From Ulota crispa (Eukaryota; Streptophyta; Bryopsida; Orthotrichales; Orthotrichaceae): DNA of 64,000 nt. Position numbers and translations under genes: made by a program. Below the pieces are notes generated by a model. It was not told the origin of the DNA and did not search any database. It saw only the letters and a list, made by a program, of their open reading frames with translations. Of the stretch, positions 34,032 to 46,800 are shown in pieces. Positions within the stretch are counted from its first letter, which is position 1. Every line of letters begins with the position of its first letter. Where the stretch lies: contig OY987242.1 of the NCBI GenBank assembly GCA_963920765.1, positions 13,540,002 to 13,604,001 on the forward strand, read 5' to 3'.

Positions 34032-35985
34032 TACAAAGCTTCTTCCTCTAAAATCAATGTCTACAGCCAACAAATAGTTCCAAAGATCTTTTTTCATTTG
34101 ACAATAACTACTCCTCTTAATGAGCATAACTTTGTGCATATCTTTGTAAGTATTTGCCATACAATGCATAAAAAAACGTTCAAATCTATTATATTAATTG
34201 CAAAGTGTCACTACTCTCTATCACAAAATTGGTCACGTTTTCATCCTATTGTTTCATCCCTTGTTTTTCATCCAATTATTCTCATCACTTTCATATCTTT
34301 ACTTTGCTTGACTGCAACCCTAATTGCACCTAAGAGGTATTGTCCGGTGAAGGCATGTGTTCTAGGTTCAATTTTCCTATTCAAATGGCCAAATCAACTG
34401 GCAATTGATAGGCTGAATTTAGTCATTAGGATATTCAATATGAAGCTCAAGGGATTACTAGATCATCTTTTCAAGAAGTTAATGTATGGGGTGGTGACTA
34501 GAGATGTTTGAACAATTAAGTTCCACTAGTGTGATTTTCTACATGCACAAATATTCATTGTGCTACTAGAATTGATTCTCATTGTGACAATAACAATACA
34601 AAAAGAATTACGATTTCCATTGATCAAATGATTTGTGTTGATCATATGGTTACAATTTGTAAGCATCAAATATTGCTTATATAAAATCATCATTTTCATC
34701 ACGTTTGTGTTGATGTTGCATTGCAACTGGCTTTATTCTAGTATTAGATAAAAGATAAAAAAAAAGTACTGCTTGTATGTACCACTCAAGGCAAATTCCC
34801 ATGTTGGCATGGTCTCCAAATTGTAAAACTTAGAAACAACAAAGGAGTTTGCTTTTAGTAAGATTGTTATGATACAATATGCCAGTTTCATCTATCATCT
34901 CAAAAGATACTTTGACTTGATTTGTTATGGAACGTGGGACATATTCCGTTCCTTTCTATGGTGAGGGGTTAGCAAATAACAAAAGACCCTTAGCATTATC
35001 GATGCTCTTCTATGGTTCTTGGCCAAATATTATAATTTTTACCCTGCTTAGTGGAGTTTCATAAATGGCTTGAGAATGTTCTCGGGCCAAGGGAATATTG
35101 CATATTCTTTGTCTTTTATTTCTCTTTTGTAACACAAAACCATTTCTTCGAATTGGTGAACTCACTGTTTTGAAATACATTATGTATTTGTTTTAGATGT
35201 TAATGATTTAGCTTAGGGTTCCTTTACAATAAGAGTCAAGGCTAATTTTTGAAATCAAGAAGGTCCTAATTTTTGAATAACTGGTTGAATTATTAAATAA
35301 TAATCAAAGGCCTTTTCACTAATTTTGAAAAAAAAATCATTACAAAAAGACTCCAAAAATTGGACTTACTAAAAAAGGTTAGCTTGTTGCATAGGAGTTG
35401 TTGTTGGATTTTATTTAAGATGAAATTGTTTTAAAAAATATATCAAATTTAGTATTTTTGAAACAAGTGCCTATGGCCCTAATACACATCAAAAATACAA
35501 ACCCATTACGGGGTTTCAATTATGATATTCCACATCAATTTCGTTCAAGTGAACTAGATTTGTGAACAACCCAGCCAAGTCACTGTGTGAACAAGCCATG
35601 ACGACCTCTTGGGGTTGTGATTGCATATTCACATGTGCATAACAAGTTGTTCACAAGGACTTGTTCATTGCCTATTTAAGATGTTTGGACCCTATACTAA
35701 ACATGCTCTCAGGTGGACTACAAAAAAATAAAAAGTATCAAAAGGAGAAATAATGAAATTGACCCCAAAAAAAATGGATGTTTTTCAAAAATCACATATA
35801 TTTGCACAAAATAATTCCAATGAATAACGTTTCTAGGCAGGTGAAAAATAGATAATCACTCTTCGTGTTTTTTGAACAATCTACGATAATGAAGCTCATG
35901 TCTCAATGGCTCAACTTGCTGTTTGTTTAAATATTTTCTCCTTTGAAAATTTTAAGGCTTGTAGACGTGGCCTCAACTTTTAGGC
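34032..35985. other. AT-rich spacer, no gene accepted
   Basis: A plus-strand frame of 137 codons at 34098-34511 has no recognisable motif and ordinary desert composition. I saw no paired termini. Confidence 0.4.
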
Positions 35986-36662
35986 TTAATCCCAAAACGG
36001 CATTGAGGACAGAATGCGATTTCAACCAGTTTTTGAAATTAAAAAAAACCTTACCAAAATTATTATTTACCAAAATTATTATTTTGAATATTTTATTTTT
36101 TTGAAAAATTATTTTTGAAGTTTAGTTTGAGCATCAACAATATGATTTTGCAAATGATTGATTATGATATTTTTATTCAAGGTTTTGTGCATGGGTGTCC
36201 ATTGCAATCTTGACTTTTTAGTGTTATGGGCTCTTGGGAGTGAGCCTCAAATACACTAGATCTTTGAGAAAAAATCATATTAAAAATTCATTTAAAAAAA
36301 TTGTAGAGTAGATTTTGAGAAGTCATAAATTGACTAGGTTTATGCATGTTAGGGACTTAGGGTCTTTGACCTCACATTTTTTTGGTGACCAAATTTTTAA
36401 ATTTGACATGTGAAAAGAAAATTGGAAGACTTCAAATCACTTTCATAGTTTTAACACCCTCATGATTAAGCATTATAATCTGTCAATCCATAAGAGATAT
36501 TGTGGTGTTTTCTTTTCTAATGTGATCTCTAACATGTCTAATTTGATTTTGTAAAATTACAACTCAAAAAAACTCATACAACTTATCAAAATGTTGACTT
36601 TTTGTTCAAACTAGAACAAATTCCTACAAGCTCAGGAACTTCCAAGGTCGTTTTGGGGTTAA
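35986..36662. mobile_element. TTAA-flanked element, CCCAAAACGRC subfamily
   Basis: TTAA lies at 35986-35989 and 36659-36662, with ends TCCCAAAACGGCATTGAGG and, reversed, CCCCAAAACGACCTTGG. It is 677 bp. The interior matches 29631-30294. It is non-coding. Confidence 0.73.
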
Positions 36663-37029
36663 GGTCAATCAATTAAAGGAAAAAGAAGCTCTCATCACAT
36701 TCTTAATGTAATGTGTGCTTTTGAGGCCATATGACCGTAAAACTTAATCTCAAATGGCTCCAAGTTTTGATGTCTCCAACGTCTAATGAAAACCGGCCTT
36801 TAATTTATTAAGAGAAGATGAAAACCAGATATAACCCACTTTGATTCATAAATTTTGAACTCATTTGGAATTGGTTATGAATGTTTGAAGTTGGAATGTC
36901 AAAGAATTTTAGAATTGTTATTACCATTAAGAGTATTTTTAAACTCCAATATATATATAGCGCTGTTTGAAAAGACATTTTGTGAAACGGGACAAGTTTG
37001 GAACTATTGAGGGCATTGGACATGGAACA

Positions 37030-37276
37030 CTATATTAGGTAAATTGGGAAAAATGGAGGTATCATTTTGTACTCCACCTTAAATGCAAAAAAATTATCTT
37101 AAACCAGATTTGAAGGTATTAGATTCAGTTTGAGTCACTAAGATTTTTTCCCTCAGAGATTCCTCCTCTTAGGTGAGGGTATGTGTACCAAAAAAAAGGC
37201 TGATCTCGGTTTAAGGTGATCACCTAAAATCTTTAGAAGTCCCAAAATATATTCTTTTTCTCAATTTACTATAGAT
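37030..37276. repeat. Inverted-repeat family ATATTAGGTAAATTGGG, copy 3
   Basis: It is the reverse-orientation relative of 14639-14906 and 19711-19960. The left end TATATTAGGTAAATTGGG is good and the right end is degenerate. Confidence 0.6.
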
Positions 37277-37439
37277 TGAGAGCAGCTTCGGCATAAAATA
37301 ATTCCCCAAAATTTTGCCCAATTATTCCATAAATTATTCTTCAAAAATGCCCAATGTCAAACAATTCAAAAAATTGAAATGCCAAATATTATAAAAGATT
37401 TTAAGCTTAACTAACAATGGAAAGTCAAGGTTGATTCTA

Positions 37440-37880
37440 AGAAGGCTCAATCTCCTGCAAATTTTATACCAAGAGCTAATTTTAAAAAGTGGACGATGCT
37501 TAGAAATAGGCTTGATTCTATTAAACTTTTTGGCTGTATACCAAATAATAACAACTTTTTTTGAAAGTACCTAATCTTGTTTAATTACAAAATCGGATGT
37601 TGAATTGATTTTTTCTCAAAAAATAATTGATTTGGCACAGACATGTCCAATCTGCTCTCAACCTACAGTATCTAATATGGTGTTATGGGTGCATCTTGCA
37701 AAATGTAAATATGATGAACATTCAAAGAAGTTTAATTCTCTTTTGAAAAATCAATATGAATTAAGGAACCCTTTGGAATGGTTTAACAATGTAAACCTCA
37801 TGGATTTAAATGACAAATTCCATCCGTGATGCCTATGTCAGGATGTAGGCTTTGTAAAGAACCCACTTGTCCCTTCTCCA
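37440..37880 (+). mobile_element. 5'-truncated LINE 3' end with poly(A)
   Basis: A frame ending in TGA at 37827-37829 contains CPICSQPTVSNMVLWVHLAKC, which has the C-x2-C...H-x4-C spacing of the zinc-binding region found at the C-terminus of many LINE reverse transcriptases. Upstream, broken frames include KWTMLRNRLDSIKLF. About 50 bp after the stop comes a run of some 17 A (about 37880-37896). Coding end, short 3' UTR and A-tail fit a 5'-truncated non-LTR retrotransposon copy. The reverse transcriptase core is absent, so the clade cannot be given. Confidence 0.5.
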
Positions 37881-37896
37881 AAAAAAAAAAAAAAAA

Positions 37897-40000
37897 TTTA
37901 AAATCTTGAATGTTTGAGTTCTTCTTGTAATAAAGCTTCGAACACATTAGCAAAATAAGTTTACATTCTTTACAATTGGAATATAAAAACATGGACCAAT
38001 CAAATCCAGAATAAAGGCCATTTAAAAACTGTTTTACCCATATGAACAGGATAATATATTTGTGAAAATTTGCTCAACCGATATGCTCCTTCTGATCCCT
38101 CACTATTAATGAGCTAATGGGTGATAAATCATATCTGCTACAAAATCTCTCAATTTGAGGATTGTTGAGCCAATTTGATAAGTTGAAAATTATGTGCTTA
38201 TTACTACAAATTTAATGGTGGTTTAAATATCATTGTGAATGAAATAATTAGACTATTTATGATGACCAAGCTAGGGCAACAAGAATTACCTTGGTATCAC
38301 GTTCTAAGATAGTCTTATAATGTGGAATTCGTACATCAACATAAGAATTAGATACGTTATAATTTGAGATTTGCGGGACATGTGAATGGAAGCTACTGTA
38401 GTGATTGACATAAACCCCAAATTTACAATTGATCTTAACAACAAGTTAAAAGATCCAAACTACAGTTCTCAAGAAAAAGACAATTTTGTCTTCTTCTGTC
38501 CTAAAGCCTAATTTTGAGATGCCTTTATGCAGATAAGATTTTATTATTTCAGAGTGAAGTGTAGAATAGTATTTTATTTACACAAACCTTTAATGCTTCA
38601 CTTTAATTGTATAAAGTAGCTTTCATCTTAATTTTATTAAACATACTTTTTTTGGATAATTTGATTATATGAATAAAGATTCTCTAATAAATGTACACTC
38701 TATTTCAAAACCAGTTTCATGCATCTAAAATTACAACTAGGCCAGTAATTTGAATTGTACGCAACATTATCTTCATATTTTTAAATATTTGAACAGCCTC
38801 AACAACAACCTTTTGGAATTGAACATATTAGAAGAGTTTTAATCACGTGGTTTTAATTACAACTTGAGTTAATCCAAAAACTCACATTCGGTACTATAAC
38901 TCCCAATGTGATCAACACGATTTGAATTGGATGTTGCTTGTGGTATAGGACTGCTTTACAGTGTCTGCATCTTATATTCAATTGTGACTACACAAGATAG
39001 TTTGACATGTGCGCATTACAAGCCATTACACGTTACTTGTAAGGAACAATTCATACAATGTCTCACATTCAAACTCTACAAGCCTCAATTTAATTCTAGG
39101 TTCCAACTTCCTTGTAATGTAAAAGAAAACAAAAAAAATTAAAAAAACTAAACTCTTAATGCACAAAAGATTGTTGTGAATTGATACCAAAATTGGATTT
39201 CTATTTTTGTTGAAACTTTGATGAAAGTCCCACACTCATGGTGCCAATGTTTTCTAAAATTCATTTTGCTTGCATTTCTAAAGTAGAATCAACATTTGAA
39301 ATTCAGAACATTGTGCAAAAGTGTTCAAACTCTCTACCAATTAGATTTCAAGAATTGAGTGGTACTTGAAATCAAGTATCAATATCTTAAACCAGGTTGT
39401 TTGTTTGTGTGTTTGGATGTGTACCACCGCCATGTGCTTGGTACTAAAAAGCTCTCGGCAAGGAGAGTTACACAGGCTTGATTTTGTGGCATTTGGGTTT
39501 ATGGTGGGAAAGTTATTGCATTTCAATTTTTTTTTATGAATTAAGAATTTAGAAAATTACTTTTATTTTTATTTTGATGACATTCTTGGTATCATCGGAA
39601 AGCTCTTGCCAAGGAGGGATGCACATGCCACATACTTAATTTTCATGACGTTTGAAATTACTTTCACTTTTTACTTTTATTGTTATTTTTTTAAAATTTT
39701 ACTTTTAAAATATCTTTTACTATACATTCATTTATAAATTTAAAATTGGACCAACGGCATAGAGCCACACTACTGTAGTGTACTTGAAACCAAGTATGTA
39801 CTGGTCTATAATGGAATCTAGCATATTCAACAATAAGAGCAACAAAAAAAATACCAGGGCAAATACCGGTTATGAAAAAATACAAATAAAGGCAGGAATG
39901 GTTATGTATCACGAGTACAAGGCAAATGAGGGTGTGCCACGTGTGCTCCAAAACAACCGGAGTTGGTAACGAACAACGAAACAACAACCGGAAAGTAACA
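37897..40000. other. AT-rich spacer with a small duplicated segment
   Basis: No gene is seen. Segments near 39440-39500 and 39589-39652 are imperfect copies (AAAGCTCT then GGCAAGGA/GCCAAGGAGGG and what follows). Confidence 0.4.
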
Positions 40001-40824
40001 ACCCCGCCCTCATTCAAACGTCACCGTCGTTGTGAGCCCTTGATGGGCAACACGAGATCATCCGCCAGGGACAGTCGCCGTCGGTGCAGGTCACAAGGCG
40101 CGGGCAAACGAGAACAATGACAGCTAACGGACTTCTGCAACTATTACATCCATCCATCCATCACATGATGGCCGTGCAGGGACCGGATGGGGTGCATGCC
40201 ATGACCATCACGGGAGATGAGAGAGACGACGTTGAAGCTGCGCAAGCAAAGCAAAGCAAAGCAAACCAGCATTGCCCAGCAACGCAAATCAGGCCGATGC
40301 CGCACAGGCACCCGCTAAAGTAACGCCATCGCCACTCGCCACTCGCCACGACGAAGACAACTCCCTTGCAGTGCAGTGCAGTGCAAGAGTGCAATAGTGC
40401 AGCATTGCATTTGGTTTTGGTCATCGCCTGCTTTGTACCCCTCCTTTCAATGCTCGCAGTTTGGTGCAGGGTGTTGTCTCGTGGGGGATTGAGTGGGGTG
40501 CGAGGAGCTTGGCGCCGGGCTTCTTGATCGGAATTTGCGCAGGTGGTGCGGGGTACGAGCAGCTGGGAGGATGGCCATGGCGGCATGGCCACTTGAGCAA
40601 CGCGCGTGTGATCGCAATGCGGGTGCGTGGGGAGGAGTGTGGTCGCGGTGGTGGGTGTGGTTGGATCGCGTGTTGTGAAGGTCGTTTTTATTGAAGTTCG
40701 TTGTGCCTAGGGTGACGTTCTTGGACATCGCCAGCTGAAAAACCCGTTGGGCATTGCCTCCTGGACCGTTTTGGGGCTTGGAGTTGGCGTTTTTCGAATT
40801 GGAGGAGTGTTAAATTTGGCAGGC
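40001..40824 (+). promoter_or_regulatory. Presumed promoter and 5' UTR of the myosin VIII gene
   Basis: Base composition changes abruptly to G+C-rich near 40000 and stays so to the start codon, as expected for a promoter and leader. It contains short tandem repeats: GCAAA units near 40245-40266, CATC units near 40150 and GCAGT units near 40365-40385. No TATA box or transcription start can be assigned, and a 5' UTR intron is possible. Confidence 0.45.
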
Positions 40825-43800
40825 ATGTCGTTTGATGCGTCCAGGAGTACGCTGGAGGAAATGCTGGATTCAATGCGTGGTGGAGAGGGGATGGAGGATT
40901 CAATGTGGGTTGCGTCAGAGGAAGAATCTTCGCCGGATGACGACCTGCTCCTGCCGCTCCCGTTGCGGCCGACCTCCAGGGCGCGCCTCCCGTCGTCGAG
41001 GCGAGCTAAGAAGGCGCTGGCTGCGTGCTTGGACAATCTGGCGGTCCCGACCAAAGGCTCCGCTGCTCTGTTGAAGGAGAATATTGCCGTCGAGTCCCCC
41101 ATTGCCAACTTGATGTCTGATACTAAGTGCGTCCCGAGACCCGATCTTGCATCAGAGAACGGCCACACACTGGTCGTGGCGAACAATGGCAGCTTTGCAA
41201 GCCCTCAGTTCGTTACCTCTCCTTCTAATCTGTTCACGCCGGCGAAGGGAGACAGAGAGCTGGCGAGAGGAGCGCAATCGCCGATAAGCAATTTTGACGA
41301 AAGGATTAATGGTTCGGCGGAGCAATCGAGTTTCAGTTTTCTAACGGCTCAAGAATTGCCCGCCACACCCGCCGCACCAGAGAATCTCGCTCTTCCGGCT
41401 ACCACCACTCCATCGTCAGGCAAGAAATGGAAGGATGACGGTACCCTGCGCTTGAAGAAGGTGCCCCTCCCTTCCGGCTCATCACCACTCATCCTATAGC
41501 TCTATGGCTTTCTAAAAAAAGGGCGAAAGCACGCCATGAACCACTCTTAACTGCCACTTCGGATCGTATGAGCCTGCCTCTCTGTTGATGGATTGGCGCT
41601 TGTGCACGGGTAGCTATGTCGTTAATTTGTGCTGTTTCATTGTGTTTCTGACCGATTGCCGGGCCTGCCATTGCAGAATCTTCGCGTGTGGTGTTTATCC
41701 TCTGAACACACGTGGGTCTCTGGAACGATAGTTTCTGCCGAAGATACCGAAGCCATGGTCCGCACGTCCGATCAACAAGTGAGATTTTCCACATTTTGAA
41801 AACTTCTAGTTCCATTGATCAGGATTTATCAATGCCCAGAGTTTGAAGAGGAAAACCATCCTGATATTGAAGAACCTGTGTTGTCGTGAATTGATGCAGA
41901 TGATCAGATTCAACGCCACCAGATTACAACCAGCGAACCCTGATATCTTAGAAGGAGTGCATGACCTGATCAAGCTGAGCTACCTCAACGAGCCTTCAGT
42001 TTTGCACAACTTAGACTTTCGATATGCCCACGACAAGATATACGTAAATCTCTCTCCCTTTCCCGTCGTGGATATGTTTTTCAAGCTCTCACCGATGTTT
42101 TCAAATGAATGCTCATCACACATGACCTGGGAATTTAATACTTCTTGCAGTTTAATCTGTGCTCAGTTCCGCTTTTCTCCTGTTTTGAATGAATCCCAAG
42201 TGTTGACTGAGAGTGTTGTTGTGCAGACTAGGGCTGGCCCTGTCCTGATTGCTATCAATCCTTTCAAGAAAGTTCCCATCTACGGCCCAGACAATGTGCA
42301 AGCGTATCAGAAGAGAACTCCGGAAAGCTCTAACCCTCATGTGTATATGATAACGGACAGTGCTTTCAAAGCCATGGTTCGAGGTACGTGGCGGACAATC
42401 ATTTCAAGGCTAAATAAACTGCATTTTCTGATATAAGTGACACCTTGCTCATTGGTGAATTTTCTACATTCAGTCTGAATTCCTGTAGAAGTTTGACTCG
42501 GCTACGGAATTTGATTAGGTTTAGAAGGTTTCTACTTGTTAAATAACCGTGCATTGGCTTGTATGTGTGCAGATGGAACTAATCAATCTGTTATAATCAG
42601 GTATGATACTGAACTTTCTGCGCTCTTAGATTCTCCTTTTTTTCTCATTTTTGGCTACCTCAAGTTATCAGTCTAAGAACAGGATGACAGTAGCTTTGTA
42701 CCTGCTGTCTGTTCTCTTATGTTTGATCTACATGTTTTCCTCCCATCTGTAGTATAGCATGTTTCAGTTATAAAATGATGTTTTGGTCATATATGGAAGG
42801 GAATAATCTATAGAATTAAAAGAGTTGAAGGATCATGTGCGTTTCTCTCACCTTGGCAGTGGAGAGAGCGGTGCGGGGAAGACAGAAACGGCAAAAATCG
42901 CCATGCAGTATCTTGCTGCACTTGGAGGCGGTGGTGGGTTAGAAGATGAGATTTTGCAGACGAACCCTATTTTGGAAGCGTTTGGCAACGCCAAAACGTT
43001 AAGAAATGACAACTCCAGTCGCTTTGTAGGTTTTCAACTCCATTTACTTGTTCTTGTCAATATTTATTGCTCATATTTCCACATCCAAATTAAGCTGCCA
43101 TGCAGTAAACCGTATTTTCATTACAAAGTTTACGCCAGATCCTGTGAGGTCAACCATAGGATTTCTCATCTTGTAGTGTTGTTTTTGCTCTTTTTATGAT
43201 ACTATTACTCATGTTTACAGGGCAAGCTGATTGATATCCATTTTGATAAAGTGGGCAAAATATGCGGGGCTAAGATTCAAACTTGTAAGTTTTGTTAAAT
43301 CCCATACTTGGGGATCTTCTTTATTTTTATCTTATTTGGTAGTCCGGTAGCTAAATTCCTTTTGATGTTCACTGTTGTTTTTGATGACCTTATCAAATTC
43401 CTAACTGTGGTTTGTTTGTTGTGGTTGTTTGCAACTTTTTTGTATCTACGTGCGTGAAGATTTATTAGAAAAGGTAAGCCATTTGACGCATGAGCTATCT
43501 ACACATGCTTGATAGAAACAAGCTGTTTCACTCTTGAAATTGTAGCAGTATTTTCAATATTTGTTACACGGCATACAGAACGTGTTTTCTCTGCATACAT
43601 ATTGCTGTAAGGTTTTGAATGTATGTTAATGGATGTAGCTGTTCAGCTAATTAACTTTGTAATAATGAACTTGTGTCATGATCTCAGTCTCGAGTTGTAC
43701 AGCAAGCTGAGGGTGAAAGGTCATATCATATTTTTTATCAACTTTGTGCGGGGGCTGATACAGACATACGAGGTAGATATGGATTACTTCGCTAAACCCT

Positions 43801-46800
43801 TTCGCCTGTATCTTTTTGATTATGGCTTTATACCGGTTTTTTGCTGGATTTTGATCATTAAACCACATTTTCTCTCACTATGTTTCTGACCTGTAATAAA
43901 AACCTGCAACAGACCGGCTACATGTGAAATCTGCGAAGGAGTATCGGTATCTGAATCAAAGCAGCTGTGTGTCTATCGATAACGTCGATGACGCAAAGGA
44001 GTTCCAGCGTTTGCGGGTGAGTCTTCATGATCGCTGTGCTTAATATCCTCCATGAGAGCATTGAACTCGTTTGGGTTTTTTTTGAAACTGTTAAAAGTCC
44101 AGTTTTCTAGGACAGGTTCCACCTCCTTGCGGTATTCTGGACGACCTAGCCTCGGTACAATTAGTAGGGTTTAACAAGGTTAGCTTTATTAGAAACCTTC
44201 CTGGGGGATTTTTTTTCTACCCGAGAGGGACTACCGTAGGTGATCAGTTGCCTCACCTCATCCGAGACGAATAATTATTGTTTTTCAAAATATTAAGTTC
44301 ACCTCTTTGAGTTTTCTTGTAGTCCTTTGTTTTCCCCATTTAAAGGAAGTTTAGTTTGAAAATAATCGTTGAGTAATTTTAACTTCCAATTTTTGAAATA
44401 TGCTTGGGCGAACCTGCTGTTAACCTACGGTAGTTGTGCAGTCACTTCCATACCTTGTAATGTGGCATTATGCTTTGTTTGGTGATTGATTCTTAAACTC
44501 CGTTGGGGACCTTGCAGAACGCTATGAATGTGGTGCAAATCAGCAAGGAAGATCAGGAGCAATCCTTCGAAATGCTTTCGGCTGTCCTGTGGCTTGGCAA
44601 TATCACTTTCAGCGTACTTGAGCATGATAGTCACGTTGTTGTAGATGATAACGATGGTAAACACCAACCGTTGTTTTTTCAAATTTTGAACAAACTCAAT
44701 GTAGCTTGAGTGCATTTTCTGGTAAACTTGCTGTTGAGTTCTTGATCGGCACATTGAATGTTGAGATCTAGCTTATGTTTTTGTTGTGTGCAGCTGTGAA
44801 AGTTGCAGCAGCATTGCTTCACTGCAAGTCCAATGATCTCGTAACAGCTCTTTCTACACGACGAATCCGTGCCGGAGGTGATGACATTGTACAAAGATTG
44901 ACTTTATCGCAGGTATTCATTTCATATCCTCCAGGTTTTGAAGTTAGTAAGCAGCTCTGGTTGTTTCAACGAATATAGTAGGTTTGCAGGTGTGGCTCTT
45001 TGCTGATTCTATCGTGGTCGCAGGCTACTGATTCTAGGGATGCTCTTGCAAAAGCTATATATTCAAACTTGTTCGACTGGTTGGTGGAACGTATCAACAA
45101 GTCATTGGAGGCTGGCAAGCAGCGCACAGGAAGGTCTATCAGCATCCTAGACATTTATGGTTTTGAATCTTTCAAGGTAATGAAGACGTCTTTTGATTGT
45201 TTTCTAGCTGGGGTGCTGACTCTATGTTGGTTGAATGGAATCTAAATCTTTTCCCTGATTGAGCCTGCCTTTTTTGGCCGCATTTTCCTGTTTTTTAGAT
45301 CGGGTCGATAACCTTGTGATTTAAAGGATAACTCTCGCGGATGACATGCAATGCTTGCTGTCAGTAATAGTTTTCTCCTAGAATTTCAGTCTTCGTCAAA
45401 AACAGTCCATCTCAAACCGTTTTCTTGTGATTGTAGAAAAATAGTTTTGAGCAGTTATGCATTAACTACGCCAACGAAAGGCTGCAGCAACACTTCAATC
45501 GTCACCTCTTCAAGCTTGAACAAGAGGTAAATCAAGGGCTGATTCATTTGGTTTCTTGAAATTTATCGTTTCTTAAGCTGGTATATCATGTTCTAGAACT
45601 CATTCTCTCTTGCGATTATATATATGTTATGACCGGACCTGTTAATTGCCTGACCAAACAATTGATGAGAGTGTGGCTTTTTCTACTTGTTTTCAGGAGT
45701 ATACCTCTGAAAACATTGATTGGACAAGAGTGGATTTTGAAGACAATCAGGAGTGTCTTGATCTTATTGAGAAGGTACACGTGCTTTACATGACCCTCCC
45801 CCGTTATACAAAGTAACTCATGTTCTACATTCCTACAATCCATCTGGCAATCGTTGTTCCTCTAGGCTCCAATCAATTTTATGAGACTATTTTTGCAAGA
45901 CCAGGTCATCTGTTTATGTAAGGTTAGGAAACTGTGAATGGAGTCGCTTTAGCCTGGAGCCTGCTACAAAGCTAACATCCATTGGGGTTATGTTTTCTAC
46001 AGAGACCATTAGGATTGATTTCATTACTTGATGAGGAGTGCATGTTCCCACGAGCGTCAGACTTAACTCTTGCCAATAAACTGAAGGAGCATTTGAAAGG
46101 CAATGACTGCTTTAGAGGCGAACGAGATAAGGCATTCAGAGTTTGCCACTATGCTGGAGAGGTTTCCTTCTTGCCACTTCTGCTTTTGTAACGCATGAGA
46201 ATAGTTTTATTTGCTACTCAAACGCATCTAGATCTTTGAGGTTTTTTATACTTTTGGAATAACCTGTGTTTTCTCAAGTATGTCGAGTCCCTTTCCCAAC
46301 TCACTTAAATTTAAATAGTTCTAGACTTGATTGTCTTTAGAGAAATTTAGTTTGTGATTCTGTTGTTATCAGCTTCAGGCAATTAAGATCGAGTTCTGGT
46401 TGCAGGTGGTTTATGAAACAAACGGGTTTCTCGAGAAAAATAGGGACCTGCTTCATGCAGATTTGCTGCAGCTATTAGCATCTTGTGATTGTGCATTGCC
46501 ACAACTGATTGGTGCCTCTATAGGAGAAGATGCCCAGAAGTTACTCAGCCCTAGTCGTAGGGGAGCTAATGGTGGCACAGAATCACAAAAGCAGAGTGTG
46601 GCAGCAAAATTCAAGGTGTGTGGTCCAATTAATTGTTAATCTCTTCCATCTTAAGTATTCTGTGATTGTATCATTCCAATGCATTCGTCTGAACATGTGC
46701 TAATTTTCTTTTGCATGTTTGAAGCTGTTTACGCATTGTGGGGTGTTGCAAACAATTTGGATTACTAACAGCTCCCTCTGTTAATATTTGGTTTCACAGG

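Noticed and set aside
34098-34511. Plus-strand open frame of 137 codons
   Set aside because: No recognisable motif, desert-like composition and no splice context; its length is attainable by chance in this sequence.
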